Source of the DNA: Prevotella melaninogenica
GTDB lineage: Bacteria > Bacteroidota > Bacteroidia > Bacteroidales > Bacteroidaceae
NCBI RefSeq assembly: GCF_018128065.1
Contig: NZ_CP072360.1
Span: 1,740,501-1,804,500, forward strand
Direction of reading: 5' to 3'
DNA length: 64,000 nucleotides
Below the pieces are notes generated by a model that worked only from the letters and a program-made list of their open reading frames with translations, made no database searches and was not told the DNA's origin. The position numbers were made by a program, and so were the translations under genes. Below are positions 1 to 8,204 of this stretch, in pieces (position 1 is the stretch's first letter; each line of letters opens with the position of its first letter).

Positions 1-692
1 TTTTTTAAATAAGAGAGCCGGTCTATATCCTTATACTTTTTCTCCCAGAAATTATAAAACTTGACAGGTGACAATTGTTCTCTTTTAATGCTACTAGCAA
101 TTATGTCTAAATAGCCATCGCAATGTGCAGCTAAGATTAAACCTGGTAGTCCACCTAATTTCCACGGACCAAGCGGTAAAGGAATCTCCTCACTGAACCA
201 TACCTTCCAGTCTCGTCCACGGAAATGGGTGGTCGCCATCGTACAATTAAAGCCTATGACACTTCGTGTACTGTCTTCGTGAATAGACCATTTTGGTGTG
301 GGTATGTCTTCTGTTATCTTATAATAAGAGTCCCAGACCTGTGTGTAAGTTGTCATTTTTCCGTCTTCAAGATTTCTGTAAAGATAATCACGACTATTAG
401 GACTTTTTACTGTCGGAATAGTCTTATTATTATTGCGAGCAGCTTTTATCTTTTCATTAATTATCGCCAAAGCTGTCTCAGGGTTGCTTCCTAAGGAATC
501 GAAGCGCAAAGTATGATAGCTAAAGTATTCACTTACATTTTTCCCTATCCTAAGTGCATAGTCATCATAACTGTTAAGATACTTTGTGTGATAACTGATT
601 TCGAGAATGCTCGGTTCAATGATATGTGTCTCTTGTCCAAAGCAACTAAGCAGTGACAACATGAATGTGATACAGAAAGAGTATAATTTCAT
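1..692 (-). CDS. GLPGLI family protein, 3' end outside window
   Basis: The frame opens at the ATG at 692-690 and runs without a stop to the window edge, so only about 230 N-terminal residues are visible. It begins with a hydrophobic signal segment (MKLYSFCITFMLSLLSC) whose last residues could be a lipobox, with C18 as the lipidation site. Near residue 187 the protein carries the signature KLGGLPGLIL, which defines the GLPGLI family of Bacteroidetes secreted proteins; their molecular function is not known. It is the third gene after the C39-like/VKOR protein and the double-glycine peptide, all on the same strand. GLPGLI proteins often occur beside such peptide loci, so a role linked to the peptide is an inference from context only. 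A strong hairpin separates it from the peptide gene. Confidence 0.85.
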   Translation of the reverse strand, partial: MKLYSFCITFMLSLLSCFGQETHIIEPSILEISYHTKYLNSYDDYALRIGKNVSEYFSYHTLRFDSLGSNPETALAIINEKIKAARNNNKTIPTVKSPNSRDYLYRNLEDGKMTTYTQVWDSYYKITEDIPTPKWSIHEDSTRSVIGFNCTMATTHFRGRDWKVWFSEEIPLPLGPWKLGGLPGLILAAHCDGYLDIIASSIKREQLSPVKFYNFWEKKYKDIDRLSYLK

Positions 693-707
693 AATAATTA
701 TTTATTA

Positions 708-737
708 ATTTGCATAGGGGAACTCCCCTATGCAAAT
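708..737 (-). terminator. Perfect 13-bp hairpin between peptide and GLPGLI genes
   Basis: ATTTGCATAGGGG pairs perfectly with CCCCTATGCAAAT around a 4-nt loop. It lies 26 nt after the peptide stop codon and 15 nt before the GLPGLI start. There is no long T tract after it on the minus strand, so it may be a partial terminator or an mRNA-stabilising stem that lets the peptide be made in excess over the downstream protein. Confidence 0.7.
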
Positions 738-763
738 ATTAATATTAAGTACGATTATAGACA

Positions 764-919
764 TTAACAGTATTTGTCATAAAGACCACACCATTCCTCC
801 CACTCTTCTTCAGTAGCCACCTTCTCAGAAAGAGCACAAGCTAAAGCTTGAACAGCCTTGCAATCAGATACTTGACCTCCCAAAATACTCATCATTTGCG
901 ATAGTTCTAACTTTTTCAT
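764..919 (-). CDS. Double-glycine leader peptide precursor, four cysteines
   Basis: This 51-residue frame is below usual ORF cut-offs. It starts MKKLELSQMMSILGGQ, a hydrophilic/hydrophobic leader ending in a Gly-Gly cleavage motif at residues 14-15, as in precursors exported by C39-peptidase ABC transporters. The predicted 36-residue mature part contains four cysteines (C20, C28, C44, C51) and an acidic, tryptophan-containing stretch around EEEWEEWC, so two disulfides are possible. The gene lies downstream of a membrane protein with VKOR and thioredoxin domains, which make disulfides, and upstream of a GLPGLI protein. I infer a secreted disulfide-bonded peptide of bacteriocin or signalling type. 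The exporter is not in the window and may lie to the left. Recognition rests on motif and context; no named family was matched. Confidence 0.7.
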   Translation of the reverse strand: MKKLELSQMMSILGGQVSDCKAVQALACALSEKVATEEEWEEWCGLYDKYC

Positions 920-996
920 ATTCAAAAAATTAATGTTAGTAATATTCCTAAACCATGTATACCAAATGTCGACTCTAAGGTACCATGATATTTAAA

Positions 997-1017
997 GAGG
1001 AATTAGGCTATTTCCTC
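997..1017 (-). terminator. Small hairpin between VKOR protein and peptide gene
   Basis: GAGGAA pairs with TTCCTC around a 9-nt loop, followed on the minus strand by TTTAAA. It could attenuate read-through from the membrane-protein gene into the peptide gene. The stem is short, so this is weak. Confidence 0.3.
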
Positions 1018-1074
1018 TATATACTCCATGTGAGCAAAAGGGTAGCTATGCCTTCGACAACATGCAGTTATATT

Positions 1075-2577
1075 TTATCCAAGTTTAATAATCTCATCTT
1101 GCATACACAGTAAATCTTTTATAGTATATTCTTTTGGAAAAATATAATCGTTTACCCAGATATGAGGATAATGACTAATATTTTCACTTTGGAGCATTTC
1201 AAGCTGATGCCTATAAGCGGCTATTAAATATGCGTCTTTAATATTATTTCTCATAATATTCCATCCCCTTAATGCTTTCATACACTGTTTCTTGTCTTGG
1301 TGATATAGTCTTAACAGATTTAGTTGACGAGCATTGATTTTAGCAAATACATCTTCAGGCATAGCAGGGTGATATACCCCATCTATTACAACTCTCCAAA
1401 GGAAGCGTTTAGGGAATTGTGTTAATAAATTTATGACATCGTTCACAACATTCCAGCAATGAGTGCAATGCAGGCTAATGAAGGTTGTGATAACTATGTC
1501 GGCATTTTTATTACCAAACTCCATCATATCGCTAATAGGATTTCCCAAGTGTTTTTTAGAGAAACACTCAGACATAATTATTTTATTTCGTTTTAATCTT
1601 AATAATTCAATCTCCTTTTCATCTAAGATACTATCAGCATATGCAAATTTATAAATTATTATGCTCAAAAGAACTGCTAATGAAAATGCACATATTAAGT
1701 TCGGAAATGTAACTAGTCTTATTGTTGCTAATGATGGCTTTAGCAGGAAAATCTTTATCATTACTATTATTGTTATACTCAAGCAATACACACAATATTT
1801 GCGAATCATGAACAATTGGTAACATGTTAGTATAAGCATGATAATAACAGCAACAAAGTTAACTGTCCATAAGATAAAATTTGTGTATTGAGTTAGCATT
1901 AAATAGCTTATGCAAAAAATGAAAAAGAATAATCCTAAAACAGGCAAATCGAATGGAATCCAGCGCCTAAATGGATTTCGGTCAGAAACATATTTACAAT
2001 CAAACTTAGTTCCCCTCATACAAAAAGGAATTGTATCATAGTTGTACATCTGCTTCTTAAGTAAAGTGCCTGCAAGCGCCAGCCCTATAATGTTCAGAAA
2101 AAAAAGAGCCTGAATCATTTTATCTTGAAGAATAGAGATACTACTAACTACCAATAAGAATAAAGTCGCAAAAAAAATGCTCAGAGTATGATTATTAGAT
2201 GGGTAATAATCTTGATGTACCCTGTTTATTTTTAGAGTAACACCATTCCAAATAGATAGAAACTCTGATTTAGAAATAGTTTTGTCACTGCCATCATATA
2301 GGTATACATCATCTTTGCAGCATCCTTTTAATACATAAAAATGACCATTCTCATCTGTGGTATGAACAATAACATTTTTGAGACTTGACAAATGATCTAT
2401 GTCAACAATATAGGATTCATTTTCAACACCAAAAAAATTTAGCGTCTTCGAGATCGACACCAAACTAGGATAGCATGGATCAGACAGGAGTTCTTTTATC
2501 AAAAGACTTCTATTAATTTTAACGTTCGAAACCTTCAACAGAAAAGAAAGTTCTTTAATCAAATACATTCTATCCAT
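1075..2577 (-). CDS. C39-like / VKOR / thioredoxin fusion membrane protein
   Basis: This 500-residue protein has three parts. Residues 1-120 resemble the C39 peptidase fold (DPCYPSLVSISKTLNFFGVE, then a GHFYVLK strand) but lack the usual catalytic NDCG motif, so it is probably a non-catalytic C39-like, peptide-binding domain. Residues 130-310 hold several membrane helices of the vitamin K epoxide reductase type, with the active-site pair C262-VY-C265 and the loop cysteines C186 and C194. Residues 335-500 are a DsbA/thioredoxin-like domain with C371-TH-C374. Proteins of this design oxidise thiols of exported substrates by passing electrons to quinone. The neighbouring 51-residue peptide has four cysteines and a double-glycine leader, which makes it the obvious candidate substrate (inference). 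A TAnnTTTG box lies 14 nt upstream of the start. Confidence 0.85.
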   Translation of the reverse strand: MDRMYLIKELSFLLKVSNVKINRSLLIKELLSDPCYPSLVSISKTLNFFGVENESYIVDIDHLSSLKNVIVHTTDENGHFYVLKGCCKDDVYLYDGSDKTISKSEFLSIWNGVTLKINRVHQDYYPSNNHTLSIFFATLFLLVVSSISILQDKMIQALFFLNIIGLALAGTLLKKQMYNYDTIPFCMRGTKFDCKYVSDRNPFRRWIPFDLPVLGLFFFIFCISYLMLTQYTNFILWTVNFVAVIIMLILTCYQLFMIRKYCVYCLSITIIVMIKIFLLKPSLATIRLVTFPNLICAFSLAVLLSIIIYKFAYADSILDEKEIELLRLKRNKIIMSECFSKKHLGNPISDMMEFGNKNADIVITTFISLHCTHCWNVVNDVINLLTQFPKRFLWRVVIDGVYHPAMPEDVFAKINARQLNLLRLYHQDKKQCMKALRGWNIMRNNIKDAYLIAAYRHQLEMLQSENISHYPHIWVNDYIFPKEYTIKDLLCMQDEIIKLG

Positions 2578-2590
2578 ATGACTTAACTTA

Positions 2591-2598
2591 CAAAGATA
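2591..2598 (-). promoter_or_regulatory. Promoter -7 element TATCTTTG
   Basis: Matches the Bacteroidetes TAnnTTTG element on the minus strand just ahead of the C39-like/VKOR gene. A second TATCTTTG lies at 2684-2691. The -33 TTTG is only loosely placed, so either box could be the functional one. Confidence 0.5.
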
Positions 2599-2802
2599 AA
2601 TATTAAGATACTCTCAAACCTTAGTGTCAGGTAGTAATACTTATGAAGTTAACCTTTGTTTGGCTTTTCATCTTGCTTGGGTACAAAGATAGTATATATT
2701 TACTAAAGTTGTGTCAAGAAAAAGGAAAAAATAGTGGTTAATTACAAAAAACTTACAGCCTCCGCCTTTCATATTCTTGGAGATATAGGCATCGGATTTT
2801 TT

Positions 2803-3012
2803 GCTCTGTAACGTTTCGTGCAGGTAGATTTAGGAACTTGCATAGTATAATTTCTGTTACATTCATAGACAGACCTTAGATTTTCGAACTCATGAGTTTT
2901 ATTAGCAAAAAGAGAGTATGAAAGATATTCTAAAACTGAAAACTTTATTGTAGTAATATGTTATATTACGAACTAATCAAAACCTATTACCCACATGAAA
3001 CGTTATAGAACC
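2803..3012. repeat. MITE-like element, short copy
   Basis: The ends are imperfect inverted repeats: CTCTGTAACGTTTCGTGCAG near 2804 and, at 2989-3012, a copy whose complement reads GGTTCTATAACGTTTCATGT. The same end sequence, with small changes, bounds the element at 53994-54467. There is no ORF inside. I infer a non-autonomous dispersed element; no target duplication was established. Confidence 0.5.
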
Positions 3013-3174
3013 ATAAATTCGATTCTTCCATTAACGCTATACGAAAAACATCTACGCATTTAACAGAAAAGTCATAAAAAGTCATTAAACATAAACTATA
3101 ATTCTTACTATAGTATAGTTTCCTACCGATTTGGGTTAACAGTCTCTGCATACTCTAACACAGTATGTCGATTA

Positions 3175-3326
3175 CAAAGCATTGCCCAGTAAAACCAATT
3201 TTGCTGTCACTACTGTCACCCTAATTCATTAGTTAACTTATTATGTAACAGTAGGATTACACGAAATGTTAAATGTGACAGCAAAACGAAATTAAAATTA
3301 TTCGTGGAATAGTGTGTATAAATTCC
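3175..3326. repeat. 152-bp direct repeat, copy A
   Basis: Aligns without gaps to 4977-5128 with about eight mismatches. Inside is a perfect 12-bp inverted pair, TTTTGCTGTCAC and GTGACAGCAAAA, about 70 nt apart, and two close copies of CTGTCAC. The two copies bracket the Fic gene. The remainder of 2599-3400 is AT-rich with no convincing gene apart from the element at 2803-3012. Confidence 0.85.
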
Positions 3327-3401
3327 ACACGACCTAACATTTAGACGATAAACTAACGGCTTATATTATATACGAAAAGACCAAAAACAGTAAAATTCAA
3401 C

Positions 3402-3451
3402 AAAAAGGTTGTAACATTACAACCTTTTCTCAAACATTTTTCATAATTTTG
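3402..3451 (+). promoter_or_regulatory. Fic promoter with overlapping inverted repeat
   Basis: AAAAGGTTG and CAACCTTTT (3403-3411 and 3420-3428) form a perfect 9-bp inverted repeat immediately upstream of TAATTTTG at 3444-3451, which fits the TAnnTTTG promoter box. The dyad covers the position of the -33 element, so it may be an operator. A near copy of the dyad and its flank (38 bp) follows the gene at 4553-4590. Confidence 0.55.
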
Positions 3452-3478
3452 CGATGTATTTAAAATAAATATGTCTGT

Positions 3479-4546
3479 ATGAAGTATCTAAATATAAAGA
3501 AGGCATTGGCTGCTTGGCGCGATATTCAGCCATTGTCAGAGAAGGACAGGGATAGGCTCAGCCGCCGCTTCACCGTGGACTTCAACTATAATAGCAACCA
3601 CATTGAGGGCAACACACTGACTTATGGTCAGACCGAGATTCTTCTGCTATTCGGCAAGGTGATTGGCGAGGCTGACATAAGGGACGTGCACGAGATGACG
3701 GCAAGCAACGTGGGGCTGCAAATGATGACAGAAGAGGCTGCTGTCAAAGAAAAGCCTTTGACACAAAACTTCATCCGTACACTGCACAGAACACTGCTTC
3801 GTGAAAACTACACCATTTACCGCAATCTGCCTGGTGGTGTGCAGACAAATTATGTGATACACGCAGGTCAGTATAAGACGCGCCCCAATAGTGTGATAAC
3901 AAGGTATGGCGACCGCTTTGAGTACGCTTCGCCCGAAGAAACGCCGGGGCTGATGTTTGACTTGGTGAATTGGTACAATGAAGCCGAGAAGAAAGGGGAA
4001 CTTTCAGCTATCGAACTGGCGGCATTGTTCCACTATCGTTATATACGCATTCACCCCTTTGAGGATGGCAATGGACGTATCGCCCGTTTGATGATCAACT
4101 TCATTCTCACACGCCACAATTATCCGATGATTGTTGTGCGCAGCCGCAAGAAGAGCGAGTATCTGGAAGCGTTGCATCAGTCTGACCTTGAAGTCGGCCC
4201 TGTGCCGAGCGACGGAGCACACGCCAACATTGGCGATATTCGTCCATTCCTCAAATATTTCAATGAGCTTGTGGCAACAGAGGTTTATAATGATGTGCTC
4301 TTCATCAGCGAAAAGAATGAAAATATTTGGTGGTATGACGGCGAAAGAATTTCTTTCCGCTCGCCTAACTACACCAAAATATTGAACGCCATGCGCACAC
4401 AGCCTACGTTGACTCTGAACGACATGAAAGAGGAAACAGGTATTAGTGTGTCAGCTATCCAAAAACTGTTGGATAAACTGCTTTCTAAAAAGTATGTGGA
4501 GCGTGGTGAGAAAGATGGAAGCTGGAGAGTCTTTCTTACCCAGTAA
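3479..4546 (+). CDS. Fic family protein with N-terminal inhibitory helix
   Basis: The protein has 355 residues. The catalytic motif HPFEDGNGRIAR spans residues 192-203, with the catalytic histidine, the phosphate-binding acidic residue and the GNGR anion hole all present. Near the N-terminus S39-NHI-E43-G44 matches the inhibitory (S/T)xxxE(G/N) motif of class II Fic enzymes, so it should be autoinhibited. The C-terminal 80 residues look like a winged helix (TLNDMKEETGISVSAIQKLL). Fic enzymes of this type usually transfer AMP to a target protein hydroxyl; the target is unknown. The gene stands alone between direct repeats (3175-3326 and 4977-5128), and its G+C content looks higher than that of its flanks, which suggests it arrived as a cassette. 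ATG 3479 is chosen because it follows the promoter box at 3444-3451. Confidence 0.9.
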   Translation: MKYLNIKKALAAWRDIQPLSEKDRDRLSRRFTVDFNYNSNHIEGNTLTYGQTEILLLFGKVIGEADIRDVHEMTASNVGLQMMTEEAAVKEKPLTQNFIRTLHRTLLRENYTIYRNLPGGVQTNYVIHAGQYKTRPNSVITRYGDRFEYASPEETPGLMFDLVNWYNEAEKKGELSAIELAALFHYRYIRIHPFEDGNGRIARLMINFILTRHNYPMIVVRSRKKSEYLEALHQSDLEVGPVPSDGAHANIGDIRPFLKYFNELVATEVYNDVLFISEKNENIWWYDGERISFRSPNYTKILNAMRTQPTLTLNDMKEETGISVSAIQKLLDKLLSKKYVERGEKDGSWRVFLTQ

Positions 4547-4552
4547 ACACGC

Positions 4553-4590
4553 AAAAAGGTTGCATCACTACAACCTTTTCTCAAACATTT
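4553..4590 (+). terminator. Fic terminator hairpin, near copy of the promoter dyad
   Basis: AAAAGGTTG pairs with CAACCTTTT around an 8-nt loop just after the Fic stop codon, with T residues in the 3' arm. The 38 bp match 3402-3439 except in the loop. It can serve as a terminator on either strand. Confidence 0.6.
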
Positions 4591-4626
4591 AGTCTGCTAC
4601 TGGGTAGAACACTCCTTTGATTAATT

Positions 4627-4654
4627 GCGACATTCCGTTTTCTGTGAATGTCGC
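4627..4654. terminator. Perfect 9-bp stem-loop downstream of Fic
   Basis: GCGACATTC and GAATGTCGC are separated by 10 nt. No T tract follows directly. The stretch from here to 4976 contains no convincing gene. Confidence 0.4.
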
Positions 4655-4976
4655 AGTTAGCTTTTCGCAGATGTAACTTTTGCCTCTTATTATCCCAAGT
4701 TAACCAGCAAAAATATTTTTCATAAACTTTCGGGATGCTTTGTGTAGTATCAACTTTATAAATGATTGATAACCAAGTATAGGGTATTGTAATATTGGTT
4801 AGTATAGGGATAAGTTGTTTGTAGAATACGGAGAGATATGGTAATGATAGGTATAATATGTGTTTGTCTTTCCTACATACTATGTCCCCTTTGTTAGACC
4901 ATTGATCCAGGAAAGTCATACCATGTAAGCAATAAGCCTTTATTCAGTTTCCTATCTATGTATTTAACGGAAGAAC

Positions 4977-5128
4977 CAAAGCATTTCCCAGTAAAAACAA
5001 TTTTGCTGTCACTACTGTCACCCTAATTCATTAGTTAACTTATTATGTAACAGTATGATTACATGAAATGTTAAATGTGACAGCAAAACGAAATTAAAAT
5101 TATTTGCGGAATAGTGTGTATAAAATCC
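4977..5128. repeat. 152-bp direct repeat, copy B
   Basis: Same orientation and length as 3175-3326, about 95 percent identical, including the internal TTTTGCTGTCAC/GTGACAGCAAAA pair. Together the copies enclose 1.65 kb holding only the Fic gene. Confidence 0.85.
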
Positions 5129-5171
5129 TTCTTACGTTAGTAGACTTTATCACGCTATAACACAAAGCTCC

Positions 5172-5921
5172 CTAAATAACCCCCATCAGGCGTAATATGG
5201 TTGGCGTAAGCAGAGCTGTAAAAATACCATTGAGCGTAATACCTAAACTCGCAAAAGCACCATACTTACTACTATATGCCATCGCTGTTGATGCACCCAC
5301 AGCATGAGAAGCAGCACCCATAGAGAGACCTTGTGCGATAGGGCTATTTACATGACCATAGGACAACGTCTTAAAGCCTACTAAAGCACCAATAATACCT
5401 GTGATAACCACCACAGCTGCAGTAAGAGAAGGAATTCCGCCAAGACTCTGTGTCACCTCCATAGCAATAGGTGTTGTGACAGATTTACTTGCCATTGAGA
5501 GTATAATGATGTCTGGGGCACCACAAAGTTTGGCTACAAAAACAACACTCACGACACCCACTAAACAACCCACAAGCTGTGACATCACAATTGGGAACCA
5601 CAGGCGTTTAATAGCATCAAGCTGAAGATAAAGTGGTACTCCTAAGGCAACAACCGCCGGTTTAAGCCAAAAGTCTATCAGCTGCGCATCTTGTTTATAA
5701 ACCGCAAAAGAAACACCTGTTATCTTGAGGTAGATGATAATAAGCACAATTGCTATCAAGATAGGGTTGAGCAGCATCCAGCCTGTACGTTGCTGCAGAC
5801 GACGAATATAAAAGAAGGCTGCAAAGGTCAATGCCAAAATAACATACTGGTTAGAGAAGATATCTCTGCCATCCTGTATAAGGTCAATGGTTTGACCAAT
5901 TGTTTCATCCCATGAATTCAT
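5172..5921 (-). CDS. lrgB: LrgB/CidB-family inner membrane protein
   Basis: The protein has 249 residues and is nearly all membrane helices. It contains the family stretch around GAPDIIILSMASKSVTTPIAMEV and the conserved SHAVGASTA segment near residue 205. LrgB/CidB proteins work with LrgA/CidA partners, once called antiholin-like, in controlling murein hydrolase activity, autolysis and, in some bacteria, pyruvate or glycolate transport. Which of these applies here cannot be told. The start overlaps the stop of the LrgA-like gene by one base (TAATG), so the two are translationally coupled. Confidence 0.88.
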   Translation of the reverse strand: MNSWDETIGQTIDLIQDGRDIFSNQYVILALTFAAFFYIRRLQQRTGWMLLNPILIAIVLIIIYLKITGVSFAVYKQDAQLIDFWLKPAVVALGVPLYLQLDAIKRLWFPIVMSQLVGCLVGVVSVVFVAKLCGAPDIIILSMASKSVTTPIAMEVTQSLGGIPSLTAAVVVITGIIGALVGFKTLSYGHVNSPIAQGLSMGAASHAVGASTAMAYSSKYGAFASLGITLNGIFTALLTPTILRLMGVI

Positions 5922-6424
5922 TATTCATCCTCCGTTTTAGTTAGTGTATCTTGTCCGTGCAAAGCTTTGTTTATTTCTATTTCCTCCGCTTCTTCCATCG
6001 CTTCAAACTCTTCAGCTTCTTCCAAAGCCTTCTTCATCTTCTGTGCATGCGCACGATGATGAAGTAAGTCCATTGCCATCAGTCTACGTTCAAACTTTAT
6101 GACAAGTTGGTGCATCTGTCCTGTGACAACAAGAACTAAGAGTGTGCTGACAACAGTGGCGGTGACAATAGGAAACCATTGCGCCTTAATAAGGTCAAGA
6201 TAGAGGATAAGTGCCACCCCTGGTGGTACAAAGAAGAAACCAAGGTTGGCTATCAGAAGTTCTGAAAGCTGCTTTACCCATCCTAACTTCACCCACCCCA
6301 ACCTTAGGAAAAGCGTGAGAAGGAGCATACCAATGATACTGGACGGCAGTTTAATTCCTGTAGCCCAAACAACAAATTCTCCCAATGCTAAGCATCCAAA
6401 GATAACAAAAAACTGTCTTGCCAT
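5921..6424 (-). CDS. lrgA: LrgA/CidA-family inner membrane protein
   Basis: The protein has 167 residues. The first 110 form the LrgA/CidA membrane domain (LPSSIIGMLLLTLFLRLGWV, then LGFFFVPPGVALI). The rest is an unusually long charged cytoplasmic tail rich in glutamate, absent from short family members. A 12-bp in-frame tandem duplication gives GWVKLGWVK between two helices. It is the first gene of the lrgA-lrgB pair. Direct neighbours on the other side are divergent, so this is a two-gene operon. The function is inferred from the family only. Confidence 0.85.
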   Translation of the reverse strand: MARQFFVIFGCLALGEFVVWATGIKLPSSIIGMLLLTLFLRLGWVKLGWVKQLSELLIANLGFFFVPPGVALILYLDLIKAQWFPIVTATVVSTLLVLVVTGQMHQLVIKFERRLMAMDLLHHRAHAQKMKKALEEAEEFEAMEEAEEIEINKALHGQDTLTKTEDE

Positions 6425-6611
6425 GTGAAATAGTTATTATTCAACACTACCATTGCTATGGACGGTTAAATAGTTATTGCATGTAATAAGCGAGTGCAAA
6501 GTTATAGCTTTTTTAGGTATCAACAGCTGTTTTCCCCTTTTTAATACTTACTAATCACCTATAAGATGATATTTGTCAATAGGAAAACAAGCGTAATCGG
6601 ATTTTTTTGTG

Positions 6612-6619
6612 TAAGTTTG
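6612..6619 (+). promoter_or_regulatory. Promoter -7 element TAAGTTTG
   Basis: Fits TAnnTTTG, 31 nt ahead of the ATG at 6650. It lies inside a longer upstream reading frame and therefore argues against the earlier ATG at 6566. Confidence 0.6.
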
Positions 6620-6649
6620 CAAACAATAAAAAGTTATACGACTTCCACA

Positions 6650-7462
6650 ATGACAGAGATTGATAACAACATATCCGATAAGAAACTGCGACTTACAATC
6701 AGATTTAGCAGGAACAACATGGCTTTTGCGGTGGGCGACCCACAGGAGAATGGTATGCTCGTTTATGAACCTTACGAGATGAATATGGGTATCTCAGTTG
6801 CTGCCAATCTGCGTGAAGCCTTCAAGGTTTCTGAATTGCTGCAGAGTGGATACAAACGTTTGTTAGCAGAGATTGATACCCCTGTTATGCTTATGCCTAT
6901 TGACGACTTTGGTACACAGGATATTGAAACACTCTATCATCACACCTACCATAGACAAGGTAACGAGGAGATTTTATCAAGTATTCTGCCTGATTTGAAT
7001 GCGATTGCTGTCTTTGCGATTAACAAAGACCTCAAGCTCGTTATCGACGACCATTTCAAGGACATTCGTCTACAACCGCTTATGCAGTCGGTATGGACGC
7101 ATCTCTATCGTCGTTCTTATGCTGGTCCACGCAGAAAACTTTATGCTTATTTCCACGAGAAGCGTATGGAGGTTTTCAGTTTTCAACAAAACAGATTCCG
7201 CTTCAGTAATTCATACGAAGCAACCAATGAGCATGATGCTTTGTATTACCTCCTTTATATATGGAAGCTAACAGGAATGGATGTAGAGAAAGATGAGTTA
7301 TATATTGTCGGTGATATACATTACCAAGACTGGCTCATTGATAAAGTAAAACAACATTTGAAGTTCTGTAGGGTTATCAATCAGGAGGTTTACTTCAATA
7401 ATAGCCAGTTGGCTAAACGTACAGATATTCCCTACGACATGAAAACTATCTATCTGGAATAA
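6650..7462 (+). CDS. DUF3822 family protein
   Basis: The protein has 270 residues from the ATG at 6650. An earlier in-frame ATG at 6566 would place the promoter box inside the gene and add a non-conserved, low-complexity N-terminus. The protein is soluble, with no signal or membrane segment. In Bacteroidetes DUF3822 proteins are commonly encoded directly before rsmD, as here; their fold is thought to resemble actin-like ATPases, but no activity is established. The stop is 114 nt before rsmD, so co-transcription is likely. Confidence 0.8.
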   Translation: MTEIDNNISDKKLRLTIRFSRNNMAFAVGDPQENGMLVYEPYEMNMGISVAANLREAFKVSELLQSGYKRLLAEIDTPVMLMPIDDFGTQDIETLYHHTYHRQGNEEILSSILPDLNAIAVFAINKDLKLVIDDHFKDIRLQPLMQSVWTHLYRRSYAGPRRKLYAYFHEKRMEVFSFQQNRFRFSNSYEATNEHDALYYLLYIWKLTGMDVEKDELYIVGDIHYQDWLIDKVKQHLKFCRVINQEVYFNNSQLAKRTDIPYDMKTIYLE

Positions 7463-7576
7463 AAGAAGAAGATTGGAATTAAAATATAGAGTGAATTAAG
7501 TTCACACATCTCCCATAGAGACTAATGTCTTAACTCCATATAACTCCTTAACTCCTTCACTCCTAAAAAAGAAACT

Positions 7577-8107
7577 ATGCGAATCATAACAGGAAAATAT
7601 AAAGGCAGACACTTTGATATTCCACGTACCTTCAAGGCACGTCCTACAACAGACTTTGCTAAAGAGAATATCTTTAACGTTATCAATGCTTACGTGGATT
7701 GGGAAGAAGCAACTGCACTCGACCTCTTTGCTGGTACGGGTAGTATATCCTTAGAACTCTTATCACGTGGTTGCCAACAAGTGATAAGCGTAGAGAAAGA
7801 CCGTGACCATGCTCGCTTTATCAGTCAATGTATGGAAAAGCTTGGCACAGAGGAAAATATACTGATAAAAGGAGATGTGTTCCGTTTCTTAAAGAGTTGT
7901 CATCAGAAGTTCGACCTAATCTTTGCCGACCCTCCATACGCATTGCCAGAGTTGGAGACCATTCCTAACCTCATCTTCCAATATGACTTATTAAAAGAAG
8001 ATGGACTACTTGTCTTTGAACATGGTAAGAACAATGATTTCTCCGCTCACCCGCACTTCATTGAACATAGAAGCTATGGTAGTGTGAACTTCACTTTGTT
8101 TAGATAA
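7577..8107 (+). CDS. rsmD: 16S rRNA (guanine966-N2)-methyltransferase RsmD
   Basis: The protein has 176 residues, normal for the family. It contains the SAM-binding motif LDLFAGTGSISLELLSRG near residues 49-66, the acidic residue of motif II in VISVEKD, and the N-methyltransferase catalytic motif DPPY in IFADPPYAL. The N-terminus MRIITGKYKGR and the following ARPTTDFAKENIFNV are typical of RsmD. The enzyme methylates N2 of G966 in helix 31 of 16S rRNA during 30S assembly, using S-adenosylmethionine. It follows the DUF3822 gene in the same orientation. Confidence 0.95.
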   Translation: MRIITGKYKGRHFDIPRTFKARPTTDFAKENIFNVINAYVDWEEATALDLFAGTGSISLELLSRGCQQVISVEKDRDHARFISQCMEKLGTEENILIKGDVFRFLKSCHQKFDLIFADPPYALPELETIPNLIFQYDLLKEDGLLVFEHGKNNDFSAHPHFIEHRSYGSVNFTLFR

Positions 8108-8167
8108 ACACAGGCTAAATGCTTTAATATATTTGAGAAAAGCATAAAGGTGCCAACGAACAAAAAA

Positions 8168-8204
8168 CTTGCCCCTCAACACCAAGAGTGGTGACAGGGG
8201 CAAG
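8168..8204 (-). terminator. Intrinsic terminator of the HU-like gene
   Basis: CTTGCCCCT pairs with AGGGGCAAG, with an inner CACC/GGTG pair. On the minus strand the stem is followed directly by TTTTTTG. It ends the HU-like gene and also sits between it and the convergent rsmD. Confidence 0.85.

Noticed and set aside
4581..4919. 112-residue minus-strand frame downstream of the first Fic gene
   Set aside because: It overlaps two hairpins and intergenic repeat sequence, has no start signal and no recognisable protein pattern.
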